Positions 44,009-55,391 are shown, counted from the first letter of the stretch. The stretch: DNA of 64,000 bases from Cyanodermella asteris (GCA_900618795.1 UYJD01000014.1:991824-1055823); one strand, 5' to 3'. Translations and numbers: made by a program. The notes: a model not told the origin generated them from the sequence alone.

Positions 44009-44897
44009 CTCGAAAACGCATTACTCAACCTGGTTTCTACGAAGCCAGGGGCGTCGCGAGTGCGAGATCTGGTGCATAGCCTATATACAATGGAAAAGAG
44101 TCCAACAGCTGGCCGATGCTCGATCTTGCGTAATGACGGGAATGTGCGCAAGACGAGGAGGACGTACATTACAGGCCCGTGTATGGAATTTTATTTCAAA
44201 GCATTGCTCCTCGGCTGCGGAGAAATCGAGACTCGAACTCTACGCAAAACGTGCTGAGGCAAGGTGAGACAGGCGAAGAGTGGATCGTGAAGCATGGCGC
44301 GATCCACAGGACGTAGCCGAAAGGGTTCGCCGTCCCCGACATCGTGCCGTGAGGATGGCAGGTAGCATCGAAGTACAGAAGTTCTTTGGTCGTCTCCGCC
44401 GTCGGTGGCTCAGACAAGCTTTTCTTGACGTTTCACTGCGGACTTCAATTCTTCCAAGCGCTTACGCTGGCCGGACGAAGAGCCCTGGCTCGGAACGCAG
44501 ATCTTTCGTTCGACCATCGGACCACCGAACTTGTTCTCCTCCATGTTTGACCATTGGTATCACGGATCTAGCGCCGCTCTTACTAGCCTCCATCGGGAGA
44601 CGAGTTTCTGACTAGCCAATTGGCCCTGTCTTCTTGCGCAGGTGGCTCTGGCTGATCTCGGTGATCAGCCTTGCGGCGTTTCACACGTCGCATGAAAGGT
44701 CTTTCAGTAGTGCTCAGCTGAAGTGCACATCCCGGAAACAGAATCGCGCCATCAAGATCACCGGTGATACGAACACGAGCCTAAAGACCTTATCGCCATT
44801 CGTTATCCCGTTACAGTCTTACAACGCGCGGACAGTCTATGTAATGCTCTGGTTGCCGGCACAAAGTTGAGAGAGAGATTGCGATTGCGATATCAGC
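44009..44897. promoter_or_regulatory. Shared divergent promoter of UstY-B and the dioxygenase
   Basis: Open frames here are short and without recognisable features. Both flanking genes start outward from it, so it probably drives the locus in both directions. I could not recognise a specific Zn2Cys6 or other operator by eye. Confidence 0.45.
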
Positions 44898-46073
44898 ATG
44901 TCGGCTGCAGAGATACCGGTTATTAGCCTGTCCGCCTTTACAGGCTCGGGCGGAGATCACGATGCTCGCAAGAAGACAGCGACAGAACTCGCCTCCAAGC
45001 TCGGTGCAAATGGATGGGTTGGAATTTCCGGCCACGGCGTGTCCGCGGAAAGACTCCAGGAGGCCTTCAATGTCTCGAAGAAGTTCTTCGACCTTTCGTA
45101 TGAGGACAAGATGAAAGCTCCCCATCCACCGGGCTTCGTTCCTCACCGGGGCTACTCGGGAATTGGTCTTGAGCAAGGAGGCGCCACCGTCGAGTCCAAA
45201 GGAGAAGACTCAGCCAAAAAGATTGAGGCGTCTCAGGTCAAGGACCTGAAAGTATGTACGAACGCTGCCGAATTGTGCGACCAAAATTGACGGCGGTCTG
45301 TCAGGAAACCTTCGAAGTCGGAAGCGAGCACAATGAAGTCCAGTACAATATTTGGCCCCCAGAAGAGACAATTCCAGGGTTCCAACAATTCGCATTATCC
45401 TTTTACTGGGAGCTGAACAAGCTGGCCCTGGCGGTGTTGGAGGCGTTGGCACTGAGCCTCGACTTGACGGAACAAGAAACGCAAGCCCTGCTCAGATTGC
45501 ATGACGGCCAGGAGAATCAACTTCGTCTTGCCCATTATCCGGCAGCAAAGCCGAGCGAACTCGACAAGAGCCAGTCGCGGCTTGGGGCGCATACCGACTT
45601 TTGGTACGTGAATTCCGGCGTAAACTACTTCATCTATCAGAACTGACAAAATCACAGTACCTGCACTCTCCTGTTTCAGGATGGAAATGGAGGGCTAGAG
45701 TTCTACGACCGCGCCACTGATTCTTTCGTGGAAGCGGTGCCCATGGATGGAGTGGTGTATCTCAACATTGCTGATACCTTCCATCGCTACTCGAACGGTA
45801 GGTTATTACGGCAAACCTTGTATGATCGGCTGAACTAATCGTTCACCCCTTGCAGGCCGATATCCATCCGCAACACATCGAGTGGTAATCCCAGAGACCG
45901 CCTCTGGGACGACCCCGGCAAGATATTCACTCCCTTTCTTCGTAACTCCGCTTCCGAATGAACCCATTGGTCCGCCGCCATCGCTGACAGCTTCCTCAAC
46001 TGACGGCGCAATATTTGAGCCGATGACATACACTGCGTATAGTATGAAGAAGCTCGAAGCATCCAGGAGCTAG
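44898..46073 (+). CDS. 2-oxoglutarate/Fe(II)-dependent oxygenase (IPNS-like)
   Basis: Exons 44898-45251, 45305-45603, 45658-45797 and 45856-46073 (introns 53, 54 and 58 nt), 336 residues. The DIOX_N domain opens with IPVISLSAFTG and GANGWVGISGHGV. The 2OG-Fe(II) core has the iron ligands His214 and Asp216 (GAHTDFCTCTLLFQDG) and His272 (SATHRVVIP). The 2-oxoglutarate-binding Arg287-x-Ser289 lies in ARYSLPFF. All catalytic residues are present. Such enzymes hydroxylate, desaturate or cyclise; fungal members next to biosynthetic genes are usually tailoring enzymes. The intron splitting the HTD region places the Cys codon across the junction. A role with the two UstY proteins is an inference from position. 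Confidence 0.92.
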
Positions 46074-46992
46074 AAGGACAGATAGAACATGGAATACGAA
46101 ATTGGAAAGCGGCAGCTGGCGATGTCACCTTGAGGTAGAGGCGACGGAAGTGGTTGTCGGTTGTGAAATCAATCCGCGAATAGTGACTGTCGATCTATCA
46201 GCGTTCCGGCTGAAGATGAGTATCAGAGTTCTCTCGTCAGCGCTGTGCTGTCGTAATCCAGCGTGTAGATCACTTCTCATCTCTCTCTGCGTAACGTGGA
46301 AGAGTGCCACGACGCGTGGAAGGACGGAGCAGGTCGACCACTCGAACGCCGGCTATGTTGGTGGCATTAGCGGAGGGCGATTCTGGGTAAATATCTTTCG
46401 ATACTACTGGGTGGGATCGAAATACAAGCTTTACGTGTGTCCAAGGGTCTGGCGCCACGTTGGTACAACGTAATGACTTGCCAATCGCAATCAAGCGCGC
46501 AAATCCTATCCCGACTTCTGCCACCCACTCCACATCGGTTCCTCCCTTCTCAAAGGACTGTTGCGGTTCCGTCGGCGACGAGTCTGCGACGCTTCGCCCA
46601 AACAACTCAAATAACCGAATTATAGGTAGGTCGAAAGTTGAAATTAGCAGGAGCTTTTTTCTCAGGCACGTTGAAGAAAACGGTCTGCAAGACTATGCTA
46701 TTGTGGATGAAACTGCGACCGAGCAAGACTTTCTGGAGAGCGAGTAGAATCTGCTAACTGACGCTCCTCGTTGAGAACACCGACTGGGAACCCTCACCGA
46801 AAACCCTTGCTGACAGGTATCACGGGCTGAAGCTCTCGATCAAAATCTACGATCAGAGCTTACGATCGAAAGCCACGACAGTCATCCTTGCAAATAATAG
46901 GCGTCCTAACCGAGAGGCCTCGCTAAGAAAACCGACTACCGCATAAACACCACTAGTACAGCTATCAGAGGGTCCTTGCGAATCTTGCAGTC
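46074..46992. other. Intergenic between dioxygenase and MITE
   Basis: No supported gene. The 95-codon frame at 46460-46747 has no features. The stretch right before 46993 ends with GCAGTC, the proposed target-site duplication. Confidence 0.5.
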
Positions 46993-47241
46993 AAGGCGGG
47001 TGGGCAAAAGTCACTACGCATGCCAAGTCCGCACCCATCGGCGATCTAATTTACCCCTAAGCAGCGCGTATATATTGAATTTAGTAACTAATACGGAATC
47101 ATAAAATTCAATTCAAGCGAATTATATCCATGTGAATATCAATTACAACCGACATGGTTGCCCGTACACATTTTGCGGGTGCAAGATGTGAGCGCGAAAC
47201 GCCAAGATGCGCAACGACTTTTGCCCACCCGCCTTGCAGTC
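46987..47241. repeat. 6-bp target-site duplication flanking the MITE
   Basis: GCAGTC occurs directly outside each inverted-repeat end (46987-46992 and 47236-47241). Because the left flank continues as CTT and the element ends in CTT, the exact duplication border has a small ambiguity. Confidence 0.65.
46993..47235. mobile_element. MITE-like element with terminal inverted repeats and target duplication
   Basis: A 243-bp element is bounded by 20-bp perfect inverted repeats (AAGGCGGGTGGGCAAAAGTC at the left end; its reverse complement ends at 47235). The next nine bases also pair except for three positions, all transitions. Both sides are flanked by GCAGTC (46987-46992 and 47236-47241), a 6-bp direct repeat that fits a target-site duplication. 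The interior is AT-rich (about 47050-47160) and encodes nothing. This is the structure of a non-autonomous DNA transposon. The superfamily cannot be told from the ends alone. Confidence 0.8.
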
Positions 47242-47769
47242 TTCGTAGACTGTCGATCTTCGCTGATCCAAGGTGCACAACCTGCTGATAGCAGACGCCT
47301 CGCATGCGGCGCACACTGCTCGGAGTTTGTTACGTACGAACACGCATGTGGCAGTAGGCTGATAAGCCGGCGGTTTGGTGACACGCCGGCCGCCCATACA
47401 TAGGCAGAAATGTGTAGTAGCGTGAAACCTAACGTGTACAGCCTGTTCAGGACTGTGTAGCAAGAGGCAGGCGGCGCACGCCTGCCGCCAGAGTAGCGGA
47501 TGACACTCTCAAACTTTTCTTGCTTCCAGGCGGCTTACTAGTTCGACAGGTCGCAAGTGAATTGGAGGCCCCTAAATGCGCGATGTACGGATGACAGTGT
47601 GAGAGATGGACAAGCTATATCCAAGGCGTAAGCCGTTGTTCTTTTCGATCCAGATCTCTGTCAGATTCAAAACTCGGACTCGTCGAGTAAGTGAGTGAGT
47701 GAGTGAGCAGCAGAGATCCATTTGTTTTCCTTTCCTTTCTTTCCCAAGTCTGCGCCCACTTCGCGAATC
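47242..47769. other. Intergenic, promoter of rhodopsin-domain gene
   Basis: No gene is seen. A GC-rich hairpin (GGCAGGCG, five-base loop, CGCCTGCC) lies at 47466-47486. A GAGT tetranucleotide microsatellite of five units lies at about 47689-47707, 60 bases before the start codon. Confidence 0.5.
47689..47707. repeat. GAGT tetranucleotide microsatellite
   Basis: About five tandem copies of GAGT/GTGA sit in the 5' leader of the rhodopsin-domain gene. It is short and likely length-polymorphic. Confidence 0.7.
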
Positions 47770-49094
47770 ATGGCGTCTACAATTCGGATCCAACCACCGT
47801 TGTTGTGGTCTGCAGCGACGGTCTTGCCTGCGGTCTGCACCGTCGCCGTCGTGGCACGATTCATTGCACGAAGAGGACAAAATGTGCGATACGGAATGGA
47901 TGACTGGCTGATACTGCCAGCAATGGTGAGAACGAACCCCCTTCCGCCTCGAACAAAGCCGGCCACATACTCACCCGATTCCAGCTCTGTGTGTGGGGCA
48001 TGGCCGTGACGATCATGGTCGCGACAGCAGGAGGCGGACTCGGACATCCAACGCCCAAAGTCCCCGCAGACGAGGTCCTGACCTCTGCGAGTCCCGAGCA
48101 AATCTTGACTGAAAAGGCGTATGCCATCGTTTCGAGTCTGCAGACGGCGTCGGTGACATTCACGAAGCTGAGCATCATGCTCTTCTACCGACGCATCTTC
48201 CGCCTTGGAACATCGAGGGCGGTCAACATCCTCATTCACGTCGCGAATGCGGTCATCGTCGTTTGGGGTGTCTCGTTTTTCTTCTCGTTCCTGTTCGTCT
48301 GCCGCAGCCATCCTTGGTATTTGTGGTCGACGACGGCGGATGCGCTCAAGTGTCCGTCGAACATTGTGCAGATCGACTTGTCGCTCGCAATCTCGGACAT
48401 GATCATTGACGTCTTTGTGCTCATTTTCCCGATCCCTCTGGTATGTAAACATCGAGCTCGAACGGCGTTCAGAAAGTCCAGAAGGTGCTGACGTTCTTGA
48501 CAGATCACCAAGCTACAATTGTCCACTGTCAGGAAGATCGCCGTTCTGGGTGTCTTCCTGCTCGGTGCCTCGTAAGTTGCCGGCCCCGAGAAAGCTACCC
48601 ACATACTAACCGCTCGCAGCGCCATCGGAGCCTCCATAACCCGCCTCGCAATCATCGCCGAAGAACTCAGTGGCTACGGCGCCGCCGACACCGACGCCGA
48701 CTACGCCTCGACCGCCGGCGTCTACTTCATCTACCTCGAAGGCTGCATCGCGCTCCTGGCCGCCTGCCTGCCCTCCGTCGCCGGCATATTCAAATCCAAG
48801 GGCGTCAGCCTGTTCTTCGGCGGCGTCCTCTCCTACTTCAAGTCCCTTTCCGGCGGAGGGGGACGCTCGTCGCGTCGCAACCAGGGCGGAGCGCACGACG
48901 ACGACCAACCGGGCTCCGATGCGCCGAGCTGGATCAAGACCAAGAAGGGTATGAACAGTTCGTCGACGACGAACCTGCGCACGAGCTCGGCGAGCGCCGC
49001 GGCGGATAAGAATGATTTTGAGTTGGAGCCGATGCCGCAGGGGGGGATCACAGTGAATCACACCATTCGGCAGGAGTATGAAAGTGCAGTATGA
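47770..49094 (+). CDS. Fungal rhodopsin-domain (PTH11-like) integral membrane protein
   Basis: Exons 47770-47925, 47985-48440, 48504-48571 and 48620-49094 (introns 59, 63 and 48 nt), 384 residues. Seven hydrophobic segments can be traced, for example WSAATVLPAVCTVAVVARFI, LCVWGMAVTIMVATAGGG, KLSIMLFYRRIFR, NAVIVVWGVSFFFSFLFVC, ISDMIIDVFVLIFPIPLI, IAVLGVFLLGASAIGASI and GCIALLAACLPSVAGIF. Order and motifs (GMDDWLI, CxxxPW-like CRSHPWYLW, FPIPLI-KLQL) match the large fungal family often found near metabolite clusters. It has no N-terminal CFEM domain. The tail (about 275-384) is polar and Ser/Gly-rich. Whether it is a receptor or a cluster accessory is unknown. Confidence 0.88.
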
Positions 49095-49891
49095 GACTGC
49101 TTGAGGGGCTCTTGTGCTATCTTTGGGTCGTTGGTTGCAGCGCGGATGATTGCCATCGACCAGCGTTCACGTAGCTCTTCTATATTCGCAGGACAGTATT
49201 GTACAAATAGAACTAAAATTTATCCATCAGTCCACGTGTCCGGCCATTCTGTTCTCGGCTTCTAATTCTGAGGTGTGGAATAAAAGAACGTCCACGCTAT
49301 CCCACTGGTTCAGTGCTCGCGCATGGATCGATAGTTATTTGACAATCCCCAAAGGCACCATCTATTTGCCTTGTGACAGGTTTTTCTCACTTGTAGGCAA
49401 ACGATATCAATCACAGGCTGAATGATGTAGGGTTCGGACAAATCCGACTTCGCTTAGTTTGAAAAATTTTGAGTAGACTGGATACACGAGAGGAGGCTCG
49501 GCCGTCGCCACGTTCACGTGATTATATAAAGGTTCTCTTACACACGAACAAGATTAGACTGATTAGGTAGAATCTCTGCCTGCTCTCCTCTTTATGCCCT
49601 CGCACAAAACTCGCTTTGCACAAAATGTGGGAAAATGCCGTATGGCGTGTTTGCCTTTCTGCTCACTCACTTATTTCTCTCCTTCAAAAACGCCGTTGTA
49701 CAATTGCACAAGCATGTTCAAAATTTCGCAAATCTCCGAAAAAGAAATGACTGTTTGAGTCGATGGAGCGAGTATATCATCAGCTCCTGTACATCCTCCT
49801 CCCTTCCTTCTCCTCCAAGTGGTATTGTTGCTGAATGGAAATGGGTATCATGATCGCGTGTCGAATCTCAAACAAAGGTTGGTTCCTGCTC
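49095..49891. other. Convergent 3' flanks of rhodopsin-domain gene and RAX2
   Basis: No gene is recognised; both flanking genes end here. Confidence 0.5.
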
Positions 49892-52800
49892 TTATATTCT
49901 TGGTCCCTCGTTCCCTCTGCTAAGATTGCCTAGCAACTGGTCTGGCGGTATGCGACCCATGTTGGAGGTCTTCTCAACATAGTTCTGTGGTGCAGGCCTG
50001 TAGCCCTCACGCTTCCTTCTGTATCGCTCAAGTAGCATGCCAGCCACAACAATCAGGAAGATGAGCGCTAGTGCTATAGCAAGGGCAATAAGGACGATGA
50101 ACCCCAGGGCCAAATGATGATCAGAACTGGTTTGGAAATCCTGAACCCTTTCGGAGAAGAGCTGGCTCATGGATCCGGGCCCGTTTCCTGCATTTGAAAG
50201 GATGAAGGGAGTGAAATGGGTGCCGTTGAAGAGAGCGGAAGACGCGTTGCCAAAGTTGGGAATGTTCAACTGACCGCTGATGAGTAAAATCTGGGACGGA
50301 TCCAAGAGGTTTGTGCCGGTAGACGCTGTATTTAACAAGACGACAGATACACCACGGATGAGAGTGCCTTGGCCGAGCTGTGCGGGAAGAGCAATGAAGT
50401 TGTTACCATCGTACTTCATGATGTATGAAGTCCTGTTGTCAGCCATACCAGCGATCCAGTACTGCTTGTTGTCCCTGCTCGCGGGTGTGATGACATTGAC
50501 CACCCCAGGGACCTGGTCAGCGTTGTTGGGAATAGTCCAGGCTTGTTGCCCAGTCTCAAACGCTGCCAGAGACGAGCGATTCCCTTGCACGGACATGTTT
50601 CCTCCGACGATAAGATGGGTGTTGTCGGACCACATCATAGCATTTACGACACCGCCAAAGTCACGTCCAGGCTGTGACCAATCTCCGTTAGTGTACACGC
50701 ACAAACCAGGGCAGCCCAGTGCTCCGGCGGAAGAGAAGTTGCCGCCGACGTATGCGCTCGCCGCTGAAGGCTGATATGAGATGGTGTTGACACGAGCTCC
50801 CTGAGGTCCCAAGGAGGCTGGTTGCTGGGAACTGAAATTCTGGGCTGTGAGATCCCAAGCGATGATTCCGTTGATGCTCTGATCGCTGAGCCGGCCGGAA
50901 ACTGCGCCTCCAGCCAGAAGCGTCTCATTACCACGGGCTAGTGCCATGAAGGTTGAGTTCGAGTCAACGCCAGATGAAATTCCAGTCATGTTGTTTTTGC
51001 CATCGGAGCCGGTATTGATAAAGACCAAGTTGTTCACTGGTGTGCCAGAGCTGGCGTTCGTCTGGAAGTTTCCAGCCACCACTGTCGTGTTGCGGCCATT
51101 GTCGGTGATGAAGTACCCGGTGATAGCACCAGACAGGGTCACCGGAGTGCCGGAGTCAACGGTCTTCTGGCGAACCTTCTGACCCTGTGCTGCAATTTGC
51201 GGTTCTTGAAGTCCTAGAGAGTTGATGCTGGCGTTGCCGCTGTTGCTTTGTAGCGAGACAACATCCTGGATCGCCATGCCTTGGGAAGAAATGGTCCCCG
51301 CCAGAAGGGTGGCGTTGTCGTTGCCGGACGTATAATTCACTGCAAGAGTGAGCTGGCCGCGAATTGAGGGAATCGGGACGTTGAGGTTCTGCATCCAGTT
51401 ATTGTAAGCCGGAACCCAAATGGCGAGGCCGTCAGTAGCGTTGAAGCCGTTGCTGTTGGGACCAGGGAGAACCTTCGAAAAATCTCCGTTGACTGTGATG
51501 CAGCTCTGCAGTTGGCCATTGATGCTCAGCTCCAGGGGCACAATCGAGTCGACGGGACCGTTGACACCTCCTCCCAACGAGCTCCAGGTGCTGGAAGTTG
51601 CGTCGTACGATGCAACCCTAGACAATGGGGTCTGTCCATTGCGCGTGTTGGTAAAATTGCCTCCGACAAATACCAGGTTACCCCAGGTCAACAAAGTCTC
51701 GACTCGATCGTTCAAGCCACCTTGGGCCAATGATTGGGTCTCATTTTTGCTGAAGGTGAAGATATTCTGGAAATCATTGGTACTGAAGTTGCCGGCAATG
51801 AATAGCATATTATTGGCAATCGTCATCGAAGTGATGTCGGCGTTGTCGCTAAGGTTCTGGCCTACGCGGTTGATGACTGAATTATTGAAGTTTCGATCGA
51901 CGGTGGCATGGTTTGGGTTCACTTCATATAGCGCATTCAAGCCTTTGGTCTGGTATGTCGAGTTCCTGCTTGTCGTCACGTTTTGGCCGCTTTCTCCGCT
52001 AATGAGGCTGAAGGCCACACGAAGCGCAACCAGGCTGATGGCAGTGTTTTGATTGTCCAACGGCTGTATCTTGACGTATGGACGGAAAGAGCTGTCAGGA
52101 AGATCAACTTGTGCTGAGCTTGCGATAGTATCGTACTTTTCGAACAAGTTGGTCTGACTCAACGTCGCTTGATTCTGTTTCCCATCCTTGGTGAGGACCC
52201 AAGTGACATTGGCTTGCGATCGACTGCCACAGGTTCCCGCGGGTTGACAGCCGGGAGTATAGACTCTAATGTCGTACTTGCCCGCCTGTCCAATGGTCGG
52301 ATAGAAAGAGACGGAAGCAGAGTTCGAATTGACGCCTGGGCCTGGAAGGTCCGCTGTCAGATAGTCCGCAAGAGATTGCGTAGCGTTCGTTGGGGTCCAG
52401 TTGCCAGTGGTGTTGGAGCTGGAAGGATATGTCGAGTTCGAGCAGCTAGGTGCATTGAAAGCAGATTGGGCGTAGACGTAGTTCGCAGTCTGTGTAAGCT
52501 CAACACCGTTCAAACCAGCCCCTTGGCCATACCACGAGTACATGTCAATCTGAAATGCGCTCATGCCAATGACGTTCACGAAGTAAAAGTCCTGGTAGAG
52601 AAGGCTTGTGTCGTTGGAAAGCGGGCACTCAGCGTCGCAGGTCTTATTCTGGCCATCTGCCGGATCAGTGTAGGTAAAGTTCATGATTCCGTTGAGGGGG
52701 AAAGCTGTGAAGCGCCATGACTTGGTGCCACGACCTTGATAGTGCGTGTTGTACAAGCGTAACCGTGTCGGCTCGTAGCCATATCTGCTGATAACTTTCC

Positions 52801-53659
52801 AGGTGGCACGCGTGTTGTCCTTCGCCAGCCAGGTGTTTCCGGGTCCTTCCTGACCTCCAGTCTTGCAAATAATGTTCTTGGGGTCACTAAAACCAGCCAT
52901 ATCAGTCGACTCGGCGGCCGAAACGTCAGACGAGCCGCCAATGTTGACCACAAGATTGGGCAGTTGTGTGGTGTTCGTGTCGGTCTCTGTCACATTTCCA
53001 AGTTGCGAAAACTGACCGGCAAAGATGACATTGTCGTTATCAGGGTGCTTCAATATCGCCTTGACGGGACCGTTGAAACCTTCGAAGGGCATGTCGTTCC
53101 AGCCATTCATGTCACCATTCCATATGATCGCGTTCTTCGAGTCAAGACCCTCAAACGAGCCTCCAACGTAGACACGGTTGTTTTGCTTGTCGCAATGAAC
53201 GGTACTAACGGAACCATTGAGACCTGTAAGCATTGCAATCTCAAGCGGACTGGCCGGATTCCAAAGTGCTACTCCCTGTGCGGGCTGTCCTTTGATCATT
53301 GTGAAATTTCCTCCGAGGACAACTCCATTGAGCTTGTTGTCACTGCCGACGAAGGGACATGCAGTTATCACGTTGCCGTCCGAGTTGACGAGGGATTCAA
53401 ACATGCCATTAGGCATTTGGGCCAGCAGCGCCTGGCTGCCGTTGGTGGAGAAGGGGTTCTCATTTTGCTGCGTATACTGGTACACACTGATGGCATCAAA
53501 ATCTCCGGCCAAGGCGACCCGTCCAAGGTTGTCCAACTTCAAATCTGGCGACTGGACTGGTGTAAAGCTCTGCTGTGCTTGAACCGAGGAGGCAAGTAAG
53601 GCAAGGGCGAGAGATGAGGCATCGGCCGCGCGTGGCCAGGGCATGCTGGTGAAAAGCAT
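49892..53659 (-). CDS. RAX2: Cell-polarity/cortex protein Rax2
   Basis: A single very long exon. The ATG at 53659 gives 1255 residues; the ATG at 53644 would start directly at the signal peptide (MPWPRAADASSLALALLASS). After QAQQSFTPVQSPDL comes a long extracellular region of kelch-like beta-propeller repeats. These have the recurrent (I/V)-(F/Y)-(V/I)-(A/G)-G-x-F motif: NNVIFAGQF-like, NRVYVGGSFEGL, NLVFVGGNFTN, MLFIAGNFSTN, SAYVGGNFSSAG and HLIVGGNMSV. Many N-x-(S/T) sites are present. One transmembrane helix (about 1184-1210, LGFIVLIALAIALALIFLIV) and a basic cytoplasmic tail (ERYRRKREGYRPAPQNY) follow. In yeast Rax2 marks bud sites with Rax1; in filamentous fungi it is tied to polarity and septation. 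Length and topology match the family. Confidence 0.94.
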   Translation of the reverse strand: MLFTSMPWPRAADASSLALALLASSVQAQQSFTPVQSPDLKLDNLGRVALAGDFDAISVYQYTQQNENPFSTNGSQALLAQMPNGMFESLVNSDGNVITACPFVGSDNKLNGVVLGGNFTMIKGQPAQGVALWNPASPLEIAMLTGLNGSVSTVHCDKQNNRVYVGGSFEGLDSKNAIIWNGDMNGWNDMPFEGFNGPVKAILKHPDNDNVIFAGQFSQLGNVTETDTNTTQLPNLVVNIGGSSDVSAAESTDMAGFSDPKNIICKTGGQEGPGNTWLAKDNTRATWKVISRYGYEPTRLRLYNTHYQGRGTKSWRFTAFPLNGIMNFTYTDPADGQNKTCDAECPLSNDTSLLYQDFYFVNVIGMSAFQIDMYSWYGQGAGLNGVELTQTANYVYAQSAFNAPSCSNSTYPSSSNTTGNWTPTNATQSLADYLTADLPGPGVNSNSASVSFYPTIGQAGKYDIRVYTPGCQPAGTCGSRSQANVTWVLTKDGKQNQATLSQTNLFEKYDTIASSAQVDLPDSSFRPYVKIQPLDNQNTAISLVALRVAFSLISGESGQNVTTSRNSTYQTKGLNALYEVNPNHATVDRNFNNSVINRVGQNLSDNADITSMTIANNMLFIAGNFSTNDFQNIFTFSKNETQSLAQGGLNDRVETLLTWGNLVFVGGNFTNTRNGQTPLSRVASYDATSSTWSSLGGGVNGPVDSIVPLELSINGQLQSCITVNGDFSKVLPGPNSNGFNATDGLAIWVPAYNNWMQNLNVPIPSIRGQLTLAVNYTSGNDNATLLAGTISSQGMAIQDVVSLQSNSGNASINSLGLQEPQIAAQGQKVRQKTVDSGTPVTLSGAITGYFITDNGRNTTVVAGNFQTNASSGTPVNNLVFINTGSDGKNNMTGISSGVDSNSTFMALARGNETLLAGGAVSGRLSDQSINGIIAWDLTAQNFSSQQPASLGPQGARVNTISYQPSAASAYVGGNFSSAGALGCPGLCVYTNGDWSQPGRDFGGVVNAMMWSDNTHLIVGGNMSVQGNRSSLAAFETGQQAWTIPNNADQVPGVVNVITPASRDNKQYWIAGMADNRTSYIMKYDGNNFIALPAQLGQGTLIRGVSVVLLNTASTGTNLLDPSQILLISGQLNIPNFGNASSALFNGTHFTPFILSNAGNGPGSMSQLFSERVQDFQTSSDHHLALGFIVLIALAIALALIFLIVVAGMLLERYRRKREGYRPAPQNYVEKTSNMGRIPPDQLLGNLSRGNEGPRI

Positions 53660-55391
53660 GGCCACGACCCGCTGCGGCAAAGGGCTGACGGCTCGAGTTT
53701 CACTTAGCCAGAGTGAATATGTGGCGAATGATTAGGTGGAAGGGTGATTATGGATGAAGAGAGGTCGCGACGGAGCCAAGATTCGTCCCTTGCTTTCGGT
53801 CGCGATCAGGAGTGTATTTGGGCGTTCAGGGGCGAATTTGGGTGATGAGTCGTGTAGTTTGCATTAAAGTCCTCCTCTTGGTGTCGAATTGAATGCGTCT
53901 CCTATGTTGAAGGCTGTGTAAAGAGCGTAACGAGGTGAAAAACCTCTTGGTGCAGAGTGCTGCCAGATGTCAGGCAAACATGAACCCAAGCAAGGTAGCA
54001 GGGCGAGGTGAGAAGGTGAGGAAAGACGGGCGCAGCGCCAAGCCTTCTCCTCATTTCCTTCGCGGCACCAACGTTTCGCCGAGAGCCGTTATCTTCCACC
54101 AACCGAAAACTGCAAACTGCCAACTGCCAGCCAGCTGAGTACAATTTTCGAGGCGCTGCCATCCTCGCCGTCTCGAGCAGTTGTTCGAGCTCATCTACGT
54201 TTACACGTCTCTACTGCTGTCAACACCATGCAGCAATTTTCGCCAGCACGATGCCTGCTTACAGCTGTTCCAACCGTGCCCAGCCACCTCCGTTCCGGCC
54301 AGGTACTCCCGACTACGAAAGCAAGTCACGCTCAGGCACAGCATGCATCCTCTGGCGCGGTCCCACAGTCCCTTCCGATGCCCCTGGTAGGGGGTGTACT
54401 AGTCGACCAAGGCGCCGCCGGAACGCTGGTGCGACTTGGCCATCCTGTCTGTTCGAGCTTCTGATGCTAGACATGCTGTTGTCATCAAGCAAAAGCTCCC
54501 GCTGTCTATGCGTGTCTTTGGACCTGTCTTCGAGCACAAGCTTTCGTCAGCTCAGTGGCCATTCTTCGGTCGCGACCAGCGGCCGGCCAAAATCCGGCTG
54601 CCTCGGGTGAACGACCTTGGGCGGACCAGCTGGCCCACACGGACCCTCCTGTGAAGAGCGATCGACATGCACGCCACCCTGCCTATCCAACCTATTGTTG
54701 CTCATTATTCTGCCATGTCCATGAGAGCTTCTCTGAGCCTCCAGTTGCTAGGCACGAAAGCTATAAAAGGTGGAAAACGTATTGACTACAAGTGTCCCAT
54801 TCGAAGGGTTTAGCAAATAGCAGGAGATCAACGGCAGCCAACGGTTCGCGATTACGCGCAAACGTGGTCCGAGTCCCTACAGGAACACGAACTTCAAGTT
54901 TCAGGCTTACCAGGTAAGGACTCCGCTGAAACCATCAATGCCCAAGCAGGACCTCGATGACTTCTTGTCTCTGTCTCCTGGCATGCGTATGCCCATAGCA
55001 GCACGTTCATGGATGCCCCTGATGCTGAGTTTGCTGCCGAGACAATGATCTCATCATTGACGGTCCATTCGACCATGCAGAGGTAGCCTCCTCTCCTTTC
55101 CTCCAAACTCTATACAAAGCCTGAACCTTGAGCTGAATGACGGCGCTATTGGTGAGAGGATATCAGTTGCTGGTTGATCCGCTGCGTATCCATTTCACAA
55201 TCTTGCTCAGTTTTACCCAGCGTTATGAAGGGGGGCCCTTTGGAACACAGATGGAACTTTCATGCAGAGGATGATGCGGACCGCTGAGAGCACTCACTCG
55301 CGACTTTGCTTTAGTCAGCGCGAGAAAATAAAAGATTCTTAGGCCATGCGCCCATTCCACCTGCAGACAGGAGCCTTCATCGTCTTGACTT
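53660..55391. other. 1.7-kb gap, RAX2 promoter side
   Basis: No supported gene. The first 400 bases hold the RAX2 promoter and leader. Plus-strand frames at 54181-54785 are short and Ser/Arg-rich, with nothing recognisable. Confidence 0.45.

Noticed and set aside
47466-47486. GC-rich hairpin as terminator or regulatory RNA
   Set aside because: A short palindrome in a eukaryotic intergenic region; no evidence beyond the stem.
47667-48452. 261-codon minus-strand frame across the rhodopsin-domain gene
   Set aside because: The plus strand has the spliced seven-helix protein; the minus frame is Arg/Asp-rich shadow sequence.
51420-53599. Plus-strand frames of 183-211 codons within RAX2
   Set aside because: Antisense to the long RAX2 exon, whose repeats and topology are convincing.
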